The notes beneath the pieces are model-generated. The model did not search any database and was not told the DNA's origin. It saw only the letters and a program-made list of their open reading frames with translations. The position numbers and the translations under genes are program-made. Below, one piece after another: positions 42,582 through 55,596 of a stretch of DNA of 59,841 nucleotides; position 1 is the stretch's first letter, and every line of letters starts with the position of its first letter. Source of the DNA: Mycobacterium sp. (lineage in GTDB: Bacteria > Actinomycetota > Actinomycetes > Mycobacteriales > Mycobacteriaceae); contig JAOPUT010000339.1 of assembly GCA_025963385.1 (NCBI GenBank), positions 1 through 59,841 on the forward strand. Direction: 5' to 3'.

Positions 42582-44198
42582 TCAGCTTCTGTTGTCGATG
42601 GGTGTGAAGCGTTCGAGCTGAACGGGGGAATCGCCCTTGTCGAGCGGAATCTCGAGTTCGACCCCGTCGATCACGCGGGTGACGGTGCCGTTCTCGCGGT
42701 CGAAGTTCAGGGTGCCGTGCTGGAAGTTCTGCACGATCCACTGCGGCTCCTGGATCTCGCCGCTGGTCGGGAGGCCCAGTGCGCCGCGCTCGAAACCCAG
42801 CTTGCCCCACGCCTCGTAGATGGATCCGGTGACGGGTTCCGCGCCGCTGTCGGGGGACCAGTAGAGCGCACCCTTGTCGAACGTGACGTAGCGCGACGCG
42901 CCGTCGCCCGGCGTCTCCGGTGTCTGGGGCGCCCCCAGCGGGCTCGCCTCGCCGCCCATCGACGCCCACTTGGTGAAGATCGCGCCGCCGCGCAGCGTAT
43001 CGGCCAGATCCCGAGGCCCGATCGGGGTATTGAAGTGGGCGGCGGTGTCACGCAGCAGGGGCATGGCGGCGTACGCGGCGTTGCCCGGGCAGTCGGTGTT
43101 GCCGACGTCGCGGTGCGTGAAGATCGTCGGCAGCGTGATGGGCGCGCCCTTCGGGAACTTCGTGAACGAGCCGCCTGCCGAGGTGAGGACGACGCTGCCC
43201 ATCGGGTCGACGCGATCGAGGCCGAGGCGCCAGCCGAGCAGCCGGCCGGTGGTGCGCAGCTGGATCGGGGTCGGGGGCACGTCGTCGAAGTTGCCGAGCA
43301 TCGCGACGCCCCACGTGTCGACGTTGAAGCCGCCGGTGTGGGCGCCCTCGACGGGCCGGTCGATGCCGCCTGCGCGGCCTTCGAAGACCTGGCCGTACTT
43401 GTCGACGAGCGCGTTGTAGGCGATGTCGCACCAGCCGAGCGTGCGGGTGTGGTACTCGAAGATCGAGCGGACGATGCCCGCCGAGTCCTCGGGGGTGTAG
43501 TCGTTGCTGCCTGCGGTGTGATGGACGATGCCGGCGCGAACTCCGCTGTCGTACACCGGTTTTCCGCACACCTGCGATTCGTCCGCGCCCCACTGCGCCC
43601 GTCCGATGATCGCGGGTGGGACGCCGGGCGGCGTGGCGGCCTCCGGTGGCAGCGACGAGATGTCCACCGGTGCCGCAGGGGGGCTGATCAGGACAGCCTT
43701 GAGGTCCTGGCTCAGCGGCTGCTCGACGTTTGCGGGCAGGTATCCGAGGTCCTTCTTCGGCGCTCCCGGCGGTGGTGCGACGACGGGGCCGACCATCGCG
43801 GGTCGCTTCACCGCGATCTGGACGTCGGTGGTGTGGCCGACGAAGACGGGCTCGGTGCCGCGGACTCCGGCTCCCTCGGGGCCGACGCCCTCGAGCGTCT
43901 CCGCCTCGTACCACGGCCCCCACGACCCGTCGGGCTTCTTCGCGCGGACGCGGGCCGACGTCCCGCTGAGGTCGTCGGCGGTGAGGGCGACCATCGCGAA
44001 GGGGGTGTCCTGGTGCAGGTCCCGGATGGTCTCGCCGCCGCCGACGCCGGTGAGAGGGCGTTCCACGATGAGCGGGGTGGTGGCCAGCGGGGTTCGCTCA
44101 GGTGTGTTGGACGAGCCGTAGACGCCCAGCGGCAGCAGCACGGCCGTCGCCGCGACGGCGGAGAACAGCAGCGACGGCAGTTGGCGACGACACGGCAC
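42582..44198 (-). CDS. Secreted PGRP-type N-acetylmuramoyl-L-alanine amidase with LGFP repeats
   Basis: 538 residues. A signal peptide or N-terminal anchor (LPSLLFSAVAATAVLLPLGV) is followed by a beta-rich region. A PGRP/amidase domain (about residues 195-375) has the zinc and catalytic residues in RAGIVHHTAGSNDYTPEDSA, AYNALVDKYGQVFEGRAGG and IFTHRDVGNTDCPGNAAY. C-terminal LGFP-type repeats (MGGEASPLGAPQTPE; GKLGFERGALGLPTSGE) bind arabinogalactan or cell wall. It cleaves peptidoglycan stem peptides. Corresponds to Rv3811. Confidence 0.92.
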   Translation of the reverse strand: MPCRRQLPSLLFSAVAATAVLLPLGVYGSSNTPERTPLATTPLIVERPLTGVGGGETIRDLHQDTPFAMVALTADDLSGTSARVRAKKPDGSWGPWYEAETLEGVGPEGAGVRGTEPVFVGHTTDVQIAVKRPAMVGPVVAPPPGAPKKDLGYLPANVEQPLSQDLKAVLISPPAAPVDISSLPPEAATPPGVPPAIIGRAQWGADESQVCGKPVYDSGVRAGIVHHTAGSNDYTPEDSAGIVRSIFEYHTRTLGWCDIAYNALVDKYGQVFEGRAGGIDRPVEGAHTGGFNVDTWGVAMLGNFDDVPPTPIQLRTTGRLLGWRLGLDRVDPMGSVVLTSAGGSFTKFPKGAPITLPTIFTHRDVGNTDCPGNAAYAAMPLLRDTAAHFNTPIGPRDLADTLRGGAIFTKWASMGGEASPLGAPQTPETPGDGASRYVTFDKGALYWSPDSGAEPVTGSIYEAWGKLGFERGALGLPTSGEIQEPQWIVQNFQHGTLNFDRENGTVTRVIDGVELEIPLDKGDSPVQLERFTPIDNRS

Positions 44199-44270
44199 GG
44201 CCCGATGTTACGTATGTGTCGGGTGTTACCAGTGTTTCGACACGGTTAGTTGCGGGTACCGCTCGCGCGC

Positions 44271-44312
44271 AACGGCACCGCAGAGCCCGTGGACGGCTTC
44301 TGCGGTGCCGTT
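44271..44312 (-). terminator. Terminator downstream of erp
   Basis: AACGGCACCGCAGA (44271-44284) and TCTGCGGTGCCGTT (44299-44312) form a perfect 14-base stem with a 14-base loop. It begins 12 bases after the erp stop on the minus strand. Confidence 0.8.
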
Positions 44313-44324
44313 TCGTCGCAGGAA

Positions 44325-45248
44325 CTAGGCGGCGGGAGCCGCAGCCGCCGCGGCAGGAGCCGCAGCCGCCGCCGCAGGTATCGCCTGCTGCATGGCGCCC
44401 GTGATCATCGGCATGACCATGCCCTTGAGCAGGTCGATGGCCTGGCCGGCGCCGAGGGTCTGAGCAGCGCTGCTCAGGTCGCCGAGCAAGCCGCCGCTGC
44501 CACTGCTCGCCGCGGGTGCACCGAGGCCGAGACCGGGATCGCCGCCCAGGATCGGGTAGGTGCCCGCGGACGGGTCGAGTCCGACCGGATCGGCGATCGG
44601 GACCTCGCCCGCTCCCGGCAGGCCGAGGCCCAGGCCCGTATTGGCAGCGGGCGTGGTCAGCCCGGGCAACGTGCCGGTCGGGCTGGTCAGCGCCGGGTTC
44701 GTGAGCGCGGGGTTGGTCAGTCCGGCGTCACCGAGACCCGGCGTGGTGAGACCGGGCGTGGTCAGACCCGGTGTCGTCGCCCCCGGTGTGGTCAGTCCGG
44801 GAGTCGTCAGGCCGGGCGTGGTCAGGCCGGGCGTGGTCAACCCGGGCGTGGTCAGCCCGGGCGTGGTCAACCCAGGCGTGGTCAACCCGGGCGTCGTGAG
44901 CCCGGGGCTGGTGAGACCCGGCGACGTCAGGCCGGGTGACGTCAGCCCCGGGGTGGTCAGCGGACTCGTCAGGGTGGACGCCGCGGGGGTGCCGGATCCC
45001 GTCAGCAGGCCCGTCGGAAGCGGAGGAAGGTTGACACCGAACTGCGAAAGTCCCTGCGACAGGGCTCCGAGCAACTCGTTGGGCAGGTCCGTCACGAGGG
45101 CGGCCTGGACGAACTCGCGATGCTGGGGAGCGGCGTCATTGGTGGTGGACAGGTCGGACAGCGCGACAACTGCGACTGGACTTGCGACGGCCAGGGCGGC
45201 GACTGCGCTCATGGCTGTCGAGAGCTTGCGTCGACGACGGTTAGGCAC
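44325..45248 (-). CDS. erp: Exported repetitive protein Erp (PirG)
   Basis: 307 residues: a basic start and signal sequence (STAMSAVAALAVASPVAVVA), an N-terminal domain (HREFVQAALVTDLPNELLGA...), a central block of about 18 pentapeptides of the PGLTT/PGLTS kind (residues ~96-190), then a C-terminal domain (LLGDLSSAAQTLGAGQAIDL...) ending in a Pro/Ala-rich hydrophobic tail. Erp is a cell-surface protein affecting envelope integrity and virulence; the repeat number varies by species. It is divergent from glf as in other mycobacteria. Confidence 0.95.
   Translation of the reverse strand: MPNRRRRKLSTAMSAVAALAVASPVAVVALSDLSTTNDAAPQHREFVQAALVTDLPNELLGALSQGLSQFGVNLPPLPTGLLTGSGTPAASTLTSPLTTPGLTSPGLTSPGLTSPGLTTPGLTTPGLTTPGLTTPGLTTPGLTTPGLTTPGLTTPGATTPGLTTPGLTTPGLGDAGLTNPALTNPALTSPTGTLPGLTTPAANTGLGLGLPGAGEVPIADPVGLDPSAGTYPILGGDPGLGLGAPAASSGSGGLLGDLSSAAQTLGAGQAIDLLKGMVMPMITGAMQQAIPAAAAAAPAAAAAAPAA
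44679..44963 (-). repeat. 15-base / pentapeptide repeats in erp
   Basis: About 18 tandem 15-base units encode GLTTP, GLTSP and variants (GATTP, GLGDA, GLTNP, ALTNP). Eight identical GLTTP units stand in a row at residues 116-155. Such repeats expand and contract by slippage. Confidence 0.9.
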
Positions 45249-45346
45249 GGAAGTCTCCTAGTGATTCTGTGACTTGGGTGATGCTGTGACTACGGGTTCG
45301 ATGGTACGGCTGAGACTGGTGATGCCAGAGTGGCTCCGGATGTTGA

Positions 45347-46684
<1,338 letters not shown>

Positions 46685-46686
46685 GC

Positions 46687-48633
46687 ATGAGTGACATTCC
46701 GTCGGGCGCGCTCGACACCGGACAGTCGAAGGCCGTCAGCCTGCTGTCCCGCATCATCCTGCCCCGACCCGGTGAGCCGCTGGACGTCCGCAAGCTCTAC
46801 ATCGAGGAGTCGAGCACCAACGCGCGCCGGGCGCACGCCCCGACCCGCACCACGTTGGAGATCGGCGCCGAGTCCGAGGTGTCGTTCGCGACCTACTTCA
46901 ACGCCTTCCCCGCCAGCTACTGGCGCCGGTGGTCGATCCTGGATTCGGTGGTGCTGCGCGTCGAGCTGACCGGCAGCGCCCGCGTCGACGTCTACCGGTC
47001 CAAGGCCACTGGTGCGCGAATCACGGTGGGCGGCAGCGCAATCAAGAGCGCAGACGCCGAATCGCGCGCCTTCGCCGAGTTCGAGATCGGCCTCGACGCG
47101 TTCGAGGACGGTGGCTGGATCTGGTTCGACATCACCACCGACGCGAACGTCACCGTGCACAGCGCGGGCTGGTATGCGCCGCAACCCGCGCCGAGCCGGG
47201 CCAGTGTCGCCGTCGGCATCCCGACGTTCAACCGCCCCGCGGACTGTGTCAGCGCCCTGGCCGCGCTGACATCGGATCCGTTGGTGGACGAGGTGATCGA
47301 CGCCGTCATCATCTCCGATCAGGGCACCAAGAAGGCCGTCGACCACCCCGGCTTCCAGGCCGCCGCGGAGCCGCTCGGCGACCGGCTCTCGATCCACAAC
47401 CAGCCGAACCTCGGTGGCTCCGGCGGATACAGCCGCGTGATGTACGAAGCGCTGAAGAACACCGACTGCGAACAGATCCTGTTCATGGACGACGACATCC
47501 GCATCGAGCCCGACTCGATCCTGCGGGCGCTGTCGCTCAACCGCTTTGCCAAGACGCCCACCCTGATCGGCGGGCAGATGCTCAACCTGCAGGAGCCGAG
47601 CCACCTGCACGTGATGGGCGAAGTGGTCGACCGCGACAACTTCATGTGGACCAACGCACCGTTCACCGAGTACGACCACAACTTCGCCAAATATCCGCTC
47701 AGCGACGAGGACAACCCGCGCAGCAGGCAACTGCACCGCCGCATCGACGCCGAGTTCAACGGCTGGTGGATGTGCATGATCCCGCGCAGCGTCGCCGAGG
47801 AGTTGGGTCAGCCGCTGCCGCTGTTCATCAAGTGGGACGACTGCGAGTACGGGCTCCGCGCCGCCGAGCACGGATACGGCACGGTGACCATGCCCGGCAC
47901 CGCGATCTGGCACATGGCGTGGAGCGACAAGGACGACGCCATCGACTGGCAGGCCTACTTCCATCTGCGCAACCGCCTGGTGGTGGCGGCCATGCACTGG
48001 GACGGCAAGCTCAACGGACTATTGGGCAGTTCACTGAAGGCGACGTTCAAACACCTTCTCTGCCTTGAGTATTCGACCGTCGCGATTCAGAATCGGGCGA
48101 TTGCCGACTTCCTCGCCGGGCCCGAGCACATCTTCTCGATCCTCGAGAGCGCACTGCCCGACGTGCGCAAGATGCGCCAGGAGTTCCCCGACGCCGTCGT
48201 GCTGCCGGGCGCCACCTCGCTGCCCTCCCCGTCGGGCAGGCGCAAGGTGCACAAGCCACCGGTCGCATTGGCCGCCATCGGCCTTCGGCTCGGGCGGGGT
48301 GTCCTGCACCAGCTCCGCAAGGAGGACCCCGCGCACCACGAGCGACCGCAGCTCAACGTCGCGACGCAGGACGCCCGCTGGTTCCTGCTCTGCAAGGTCG
48401 ACGGCGTCACCGTGACCACGGCCGACGGCCGCGGCGTCGTATACCGGCAGCGGGACCGCGCCAAGATGTTCGCGCTCCTGAGAACCTCACTGCGGCAACA
48501 TCTTGCGCTGCTGCGGAAGTTCAAGAAGATGCGCCGTGTATACCGGGACGCGTTGCCCGTCCTGACCAGCAAGCAGAAGTGGGAGACCGTCCTGCTGCCC
48601 ACCGCGAACACCCCTGCAGAAGTCCGCCGGTGA
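46687..48633 (+). CDS. glfT2: Galactofuranosyltransferase GlfT2
   Basis: 648 residues. It polymerises UDP-galactofuranose onto the lipid-linked galactan primer with alternating beta-1,5 and beta-1,6 links. An N-terminal beta-sandwich (to ~165) precedes a GT-A fold (SVAVGIPTFNRPADCVSALA). It has the metal-binding DDD motif at 268-270 (ILFMDDDIRI), the catalytic Asp pair in KWDDCEYG at 384-385, and a His ligand at about 409 (AIWHMAW). A C-terminal helical domain aids tetramer formation. The stop overlaps the next start by 4 bases. Confidence 0.96.
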   Translation: MSDIPSGALDTGQSKAVSLLSRIILPRPGEPLDVRKLYIEESSTNARRAHAPTRTTLEIGAESEVSFATYFNAFPASYWRRWSILDSVVLRVELTGSARVDVYRSKATGARITVGGSAIKSADAESRAFAEFEIGLDAFEDGGWIWFDITTDANVTVHSAGWYAPQPAPSRASVAVGIPTFNRPADCVSALAALTSDPLVDEVIDAVIISDQGTKKAVDHPGFQAAAEPLGDRLSIHNQPNLGGSGGYSRVMYEALKNTDCEQILFMDDDIRIEPDSILRALSLNRFAKTPTLIGGQMLNLQEPSHLHVMGEVVDRDNFMWTNAPFTEYDHNFAKYPLSDEDNPRSRQLHRRIDAEFNGWWMCMIPRSVAEELGQPLPLFIKWDDCEYGLRAAEHGYGTVTMPGTAIWHMAWSDKDDAIDWQAYFHLRNRLVVAAMHWDGKLNGLLGSSLKATFKHLLCLEYSTVAIQNRAIADFLAGPEHIFSILESALPDVRKMRQEFPDAVVLPGATSLPSPSGRRKVHKPPVALAAIGLRLGRGVLHQLRKEDPAHHERPQLNVATQDARWFLLCKVDGVTVTTADGRGVVYRQRDRAKMFALLRTSLRQHLALLRKFKKMRRVYRDALPVLTSKQKWETVLLPTANTPAEVRR

Positions 48634-49169
48634 CCGACACCCTGCGGGGCGAGGACGCGGCGCTGGTCGCCGTCCAGTCGACCCTCGCCGGGCGCCCTGG
48701 CGTCCTTCCCGGCGCGCGTGCGCTGTCGCACTTCGGTGAGCACAGTGCCGGTTGGGTCGGGGTGTCGCTGCTCGGTGCGCTTCTGCAGCCGAAGCGGCGG
48801 CGGATCTGGCTGACCGCGGGCATCGGCGCGTTCGTCGCGCACGCCGCCGCCGTCGTCATCAAGCGCGTGGTGAAGCGGGAGCGGCCGCACCACCCGTCGA
48901 TCGCCGTCAACGTCGCGACGCCGAGTCGGCTGAGCTTTCCCTCGGCCCACGCGACGTCGACCACTGCCGCGGCGATCCTGCTCGGCCGCGCCACCGGACT
49001 GCCGCTACCGGTGCTACTGGTGCCGCCGATGGCGTTGTCGCGCTTGGTACTCGGAGTGCACTACCCGAGCGACGTGCTCACGGGAGTGGCGGTCGGCGCG
49101 GTCGTGGCGAAGGGAATCGAGGCCGCTGAGGTGCGAGCCGACCGACGGAAGACAGGTGGGCCCGCATGA
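48630..49169 (+). CDS. PAP2-family phosphatase (Rv3807c-like)
   Basis: 179 residues with several membrane segments. The three PAP2 phosphatase motifs are KRVVKRERPHHPS, SFPSAHATST and RLVLGVHYPSDVLTG (catalytic His). In this locus it is the proposed phosphatase that acts on decaprenylphosphoryl-5-phosphoribose or a related lipid in the arabinan donor pathway, upstream of DPA; that role is from the literature on the homologue and not shown here. The GTG start overlaps glfT2, and the stop overlaps ubiA by 4 bases (ATGA). Confidence 0.93.
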   Translation: MTDTLRGEDAALVAVQSTLAGRPGVLPGARALSHFGEHSAGWVGVSLLGALLQPKRRRIWLTAGIGAFVAHAAAVVIKRVVKRERPHHPSIAVNVATPSRLSFPSAHATSTTAAAILLGRATGLPLPVLLVPPMALSRLVLGVHYPSDVLTGVAVGAVVAKGIEAAEVRADRRKTGGPA

Positions 49170-50083
49170 TCGAGGAAGCGCCGCCCATCGGTGGTCCGCC
49201 GAAGAATCTCTTCACGGGAGTGATCAAGGCCCTCCGGCCGCGGCAATGGGTCAAGAACCTGCTGGTGCTGGCGGCTCCGCTGTTCGCCTTCGGCGGGGAC
49301 GTCAAGTACGACTACCGCGAGGTGCTGATCAAGGTCGGCATCGCCTTCGTGATGTTCAGCCTCGCAGCGTCGTCGATCTATCTGGTCAACGACGCACGAG
49401 ACGTCGAGGCGGACCGCGAGCATCCGACGAAGCGGTTCCGCCCCATCGCCGCGGGCGTGGTGCCGCAGCAGCTGGCCTACACGCTCGCCGTGGTGCTCGC
49501 GGTGGTCTCGCTGACGGTCTCCTGGTTCGTCACCCCGAACCTCGCCGTGGTGATCGCGGTCTACATCTGCATCCAGCTGGCGTACTGCTTCGGCCTCAAA
49601 CATCAAGCCGTGCTGGACATCTGCATCGTGTCATCGGCGTATCTGATCAGGGCGATCGCCGGCGGCGCGGCCGCGGACATCCCGTTGTCGCAGTGGTTCC
49701 TGTTGGTGATGGCGTTCGGCTCGCTGTTCATGGTGGCGGGAAAGCGTTACGCCGAGCTCCAGCTCGCCGAACGCACCGGCGCCAAGATCCGCAAGTCGCT
49801 AGAGAGCTACACCAGCACCTACCTGCGATTCGTCTGGACGTTGTCGGCGACCGCGGTGGTGGTGTGTTACGGACTGTGGGCGTTCGAGCGGGACCGCATC
49901 ACGGACGGATCCTGGTTCGCCATCTCGATGATCCCGTTCACCATCGCGATCCTGCGGTACGCGGTGGACGTCGATGGCGGGATGGCGGGCGAACCCGAGG
50001 ACATTGCGATGCGTGACCACGTCCTGCAGTTTCTGGCCATCGCCTTGATCGGATCCCTTGGTGCCGCAGCGTTCTTCAGCTGA
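49166..50083 (+). CDS. ubiA: UbiA decaprenyl-phosphate phosphoribosyltransferase (DPPR synthase)
   Basis: 305 residues with about nine membrane segments. Prenyltransferase motifs are LVNDARDVEADREHPTKRFR (first Asp-rich block) and a second Asp-containing block around LDICIVSSAYLIRAIAGGAA. It joins PRPP and decaprenyl phosphate in the first committed step to decaprenylphosphoryl-arabinose, the arabinan donor. The gene lies between the PAP2 phosphatase and aftB, coupled to both; aftB starts inside its 3' end. Confidence 0.96.
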   Translation: MIEEAPPIGGPPKNLFTGVIKALRPRQWVKNLLVLAAPLFAFGGDVKYDYREVLIKVGIAFVMFSLAASSIYLVNDARDVEADREHPTKRFRPIAAGVVPQQLAYTLAVVLAVVSLTVSWFVTPNLAVVIAVYICIQLAYCFGLKHQAVLDICIVSSAYLIRAIAGGAAADIPLSQWFLLVMAFGSLFMVAGKRYAELQLAERTGAKIRKSLESYTSTYLRFVWTLSATAVVVCYGLWAFERDRITDGSWFAISMIPFTIAILRYAVDVDGGMAGEPEDIAMRDHVLQFLAIALIGSLGAAAFFS

Positions 50084-52091
50084 CGCTCCCAGCCCAGCCA
50101 TCGCGCGCCGACTGGCGCGCTGGCCGGCATTCCGTTTCGACGCCACCGTGCGGATCAGCCTCTGGGTGAGCGTGGTGGTGATCGGGGCGCTGTTCTCCTG
50201 GGGTGCCTGGCAACGCCGGTGGATCGCCGACGACGGTCTGATCGTGCTGCGCACCGTGCGAAACCTGCTGGCGGGCAACGGCCCCGTCTTCAACGCGGGC
50301 GAGCGCGTGGAGGCCAACACCTCCACCGTATGGACGTATCTGGTCACGCTCGGCGCGTGGATCGGTGGTCCCGTCCGGCTCGAGTACGTGGCGTTGGCGC
50401 TGGCGTTGGCGCTGAGCGTCGCGGGTGTCGTGTTCGTGATGCTCGGCACCGGCCGCCTGTACGCGCCGGGACTGCGGGGCAGGCAGGCGCTGCTGCTTCC
50501 TGCGGGCGCGCTGGTCTACATCGCCATTCCCCCGGCGCGCGACTTCGCCACGTCCGGTCTCGAAAACGGTTTGGTCCTGGCCTATCTCGGCCTGCTCTGG
50601 TGGATGATGGTGTGTTGGTCGCAAGCGCCCCGCATCAATCCGCCCACGCCGAACGAGCCCCCTGGCAACGCGACGGGCAGCACCTTCGCCGCGGCCCTGG
50701 CGTTCCTCGCCGGTGTCAGCGTGCTGGTGCGGCCCGAGCTCGCGCTGATCGGCGGACTCGCGCTGGTGATGATGCTCGCCGCAGCCAACGGCTGGCGCCG
50801 GCGGCTGCTGATCGTCGTCGCGGGCGGCCTGCTGCCCGTTGTCTACCAGATCTTCCGGATGGGGTACTACGGGCTCCTGGTCCCCGGCACGGCGATCGCC
50901 AAGGACGCCTCGGGCTCGAAGTGGTCCCAGGGATTCGTCTACCTCACCAACTTCAACCACCCCTATCTGCTGTGGGTGCCACTGGTGCTCCTGGCGGGCC
51001 TCGGCCTGCTGCTGCTCGGGGTGCGAAGTCTGCTGTGGCGCAAGCGCGGGCCGGTCACCCGAAGTCGCGGACGTTGGGCGGGAATCATCCAAAGCCCGAC
51101 TGCCGTCGTGGTATTCATGGTCGTCAGCGGTCTGGTGCAGGCGGTCTACTGGATCCGTCAGGGCGGCGACTTCATGCATGGCCGCGTGCTGCTGACGCCG
51201 TTGTTCTGTCTACTCGCACCGATCTCCGTCATTCCGGTGGTGCTCCCGTCCGGGATGCGTGCGGTCCGAGGTCCCGGCTATCTGCTGGCGGGCGCGACGG
51301 CGGTGTTTTGGCTGGCGGTCGTCGGCTGGTCGGCGTGGGCCGCGAACTCTCCGGGCCTCGGCGCGGACGCGACCCGCGTGACGTACTCGGGCATCGTCGA
51401 CGAGCGGCGCTTCTACTCCCAGGCCACGGGCCACGCGCACCCGCTCACCGCCGCGGACTACCTCGACTATCCGAGAATGCGTGCCGTGATCGCGGCCATC
51501 GAAAACACCCCGGACGGCGCGCTCCTGCTTCCATCGGGCAACTACGACCAGTGGGACGTCGTGCCTGCGCTCCCGCCGCCACTTCCGACGCCGCCGGTCG
51601 GCGCCGCCCCGGCGTTCGCGAGCCAGCGCAGCGGACCCCACACGGTGTTCTTCACCAACCTCGGCATGCTCGGCATGAACGTCGGGCTCGACGTCCGGGT
51701 GATCGACCAGATCGGCCTCGCCAATCCGCTGGCCGCGCACACCGCGCGGCTGGAGGACGCCCGCATCGGTCACGACAAGAACCTGTTCCCCGACTGGGCC
51801 GTGGCCGAGGGACCGTTCCTCCCGATGCGGCCATACATCCCGACCTACCTCGACGAGGACTGGATCGCGCAGGCCAAGGCCGCGCTGACGTGCCCGGACA
51901 CCGACGCCATGCTGACCTCGATCCGCGGCCCGCTCGGACTGAAGCGATTCGCCTCGAACGTGCTGCACGCCTGGGACTTCACCAGCTATCGGATCGACCG
52001 CGTGCCCCTCTACGAGCTGTCTCGATGCGGTATCACACCGCCGCCGCCAAAGGTGCCGCCGTACACCGGCATGCCCGCGACGGGGCCGTGA
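50061..52091 (+). CDS. aftB: Terminal arabinofuranosyltransferase AftB
   Basis: About 676 residues from the GTG at 50061, overlapping ubiA by 23 bases; a GTG at 50148 (VRISLWVSVVV) aligns better with the M. tuberculosis start. It is a GT-C-fold enzyme: about ten N-terminal membrane helices, with the acidic loop motif RRWIADDGLIVLRTVRNLLA after the first helix supplying the catalytic Asp, then a C-terminal extracellular domain (about residues 440-676). It adds the terminal beta-1,2-linked arabinose to arabinan. It closes the glf-glfT2-phosphatase-ubiA-aftB operon. Confidence 0.95.
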   Translation: MPQRSSADAPSPAIARRLARWPAFRFDATVRISLWVSVVVIGALFSWGAWQRRWIADDGLIVLRTVRNLLAGNGPVFNAGERVEANTSTVWTYLVTLGAWIGGPVRLEYVALALALALSVAGVVFVMLGTGRLYAPGLRGRQALLLPAGALVYIAIPPARDFATSGLENGLVLAYLGLLWWMMVCWSQAPRINPPTPNEPPGNATGSTFAAALAFLAGVSVLVRPELALIGGLALVMMLAAANGWRRRLLIVVAGGLLPVVYQIFRMGYYGLLVPGTAIAKDASGSKWSQGFVYLTNFNHPYLLWVPLVLLAGLGLLLLGVRSLLWRKRGPVTRSRGRWAGIIQSPTAVVVFMVVSGLVQAVYWIRQGGDFMHGRVLLTPLFCLLAPISVIPVVLPSGMRAVRGPGYLLAGATAVFWLAVVGWSAWAANSPGLGADATRVTYSGIVDERRFYSQATGHAHPLTAADYLDYPRMRAVIAAIENTPDGALLLPSGNYDQWDVVPALPPPLPTPPVGAAPAFASQRSGPHTVFFTNLGMLGMNVGLDVRVIDQIGLANPLAAHTARLEDARIGHDKNLFPDWAVAEGPFLPMRPYIPTYLDEDWIAQAKAALTCPDTDAMLTSIRGPLGLKRFASNVLHAWDFTSYRIDRVPLYELSRCGITPPPPKVPPYTGMPATGP

Positions 52092-52249
52092 CCGATCCCA
52101 CAGGGATTTGTCCGCCGACGGGTTTCTCTGATTTGGTAACGGTTGGGCCACGTTGACGCGATAGACAGTCGAGTGATTCAACGCTTGCCACGAGCTGTGC
52201 CACGGAAACCGCCGTTGACCGGCGCCGGACATACGAAACTGGATGGTAA

Positions 52250-53359
<1,110 letters not shown>

Positions 53360-53441
53360 CGCCTGCGGACGTGCGGAGCAAAGGAGCTTCAACCAGCAAG
53401 GACACCTGCGGGAGAGAGATATCGCTTCCGTATGTGGTTGA

Positions 53442-54482
<1,041 letters not shown>

Positions 54483-54495
54483 CAAATGCTCGAAG

Positions 54496-54535
54496 AGACG
54501 GCGGCGATCCCCTCGGGGGGTCGCCGCCGTCTTTC
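54496..54535 (+). terminator. Strong intrinsic terminator after the Ag85 gene
   Basis: AGACGGCGGCGA (54496-54507) and TCGCCGCCGTCT (54521-54532) form a perfect 12-base stem, followed by TT then TCG; the loop is TCCCCTCGGGGGG. Confidence 0.85.
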
Positions 54536-54631
54536 GATGAGCGCGTACGCGAAGAGCAGACGCCTCGTTAACGGCGCCGCCCGTCATCGTGATGTGATTC
54601 ACTACAACGCGTTGCACAACAGATTGGTGAG

Positions 54632-55528
54632 ATGGGTATGAGGCTGCTCTCGACGCTGTTCCGGACGATGTGCGCCCTGACATTGGCCGTCGGCCTGTGG
54701 CTGGCCACCCCCCACACCGCCCACGCCGCGGGCGTCGAGTACCTGATGGTTCCGTCGGCGGCGATGGGCCGCGACATCCCGGTCGCGTTCCAGGCAGGCG
54801 GCCCGCACGCCGTGTTCCTGCTCGACGCCTTCAACGCCGCGCCTGACGTCAGCAACTGGGTCACGGCCGGAAATGCGATGAACACCCTCGCGGGCAGCGG
54901 CATCTCCGTCGCGGCACCCGCAGGCGGCGCGTGGAGCATGTACACCGACTGGGAAGCCGACGGCAGCAAGCAGTGGGACACGTTCTTGTCCCAGGAGCTG
55001 CCCGACTGGCTCGCCGCCAACAAGGGGCTGGCCCCCGCCGGTCACGGCGTCGTTGGTGCCGCGCAGGGCGGGTACGGCGCCATGGCGCTGGCGGCGTTCC
55101 ACCCGGACCGCTTCCGCTTCGCGGGCTCGCTGTCCGGTTTCCTGACGCCCTCCCAGACCGCGTTCAACGGCGCGATCACCGCGGGGCTGGCCAGCTTCGG
55201 CGGCGTCAACACGCAAGCCATGTGGGGTGCGGCGCAACTGGGCCGCTGGAAGTGGCACGACCCCGATGTGCACATCGATCTGTTGAACGCCAACAACACT
55301 CGGCTGTGGGTGTACAGCCCGGCCGCCCTGCAGTGCAGCGACCCCGCGGCGATGATTGGTTACTGCGACGTCGCGGCGGGCAGCAACCGCACCTTCTATC
55401 AGCACTACCGCAGCGTCGGTGGGCACAACGGTCACTTCGACTTCCCGACGTCGGGCCAGCACGACTGGGGCAGCTGGGCTCCGCAGCTCGCCGCGATGTC
55501 CGGCGATCTGGCCGCCGCCATCAGGTAG
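54632..55528 (+). CDS. fbpD: MPT51-like non-catalytic Ag85 paralogue
   Basis: 298 residues. Signal peptide cleavage is after AHA, and the mature start is [20 protein letters not shown]. The alpha/beta-hydrolase fold is as in Ag85, but the nucleophile elbow reads VVGAAQGGYGAM, with Ala144 where the catalytic Ser would stand. Other family features remain (HDPDVHIDLLNANNTRLWVY; GHNGHFDFPTSGQHDWGSW). MPT51 is secreted and binds fibronectin and carbohydrate but has no mycolyltransferase activity. It is preceded by a terminator and followed after 68 bases by a lipoprotein gene. Confidence 0.94.
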   Translation: MGMRLLSTLFRTMCALTLAVGLWLATPHTAHAAGVEYLMVPSAAMGRDIPVAFQAGGPHAVFLLDAFNAAPDVSNWVTAGNAMNTLAGSGISVAAPAGGAWSMYTDWEADGSKQWDTFLSQELPDWLAANKGLAPAGHGVVGAAQGGYGAMALAAFHPDRFRFAGSLSGFLTPSQTAFNGAITAGLASFGGVNTQAMWGAAQLGRWKWHDPDVHIDLLNANNTRLWVYSPAALQCSDPAAMIGYCDVAAGSNRTFYQHYRSVGGHNGHFDFPTSGQHDWGSWAPQLAAMSGDLAAAIR

Positions 55529-55596
55529 ACGCGCGCACACGCCGTTTCAGCAAACGGTTTCCGGGGTCTTGCGATCCCAGCCGGTACGTTGGAGAC

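Noticed and set aside
54931..55596. Upstream in-frame extension of the DUF732 lipoprotein through the MPT51 gene
   Set aside because: It is a shadow frame of fbpD; the lipobox-bearing leader from 55597 explains the real start.
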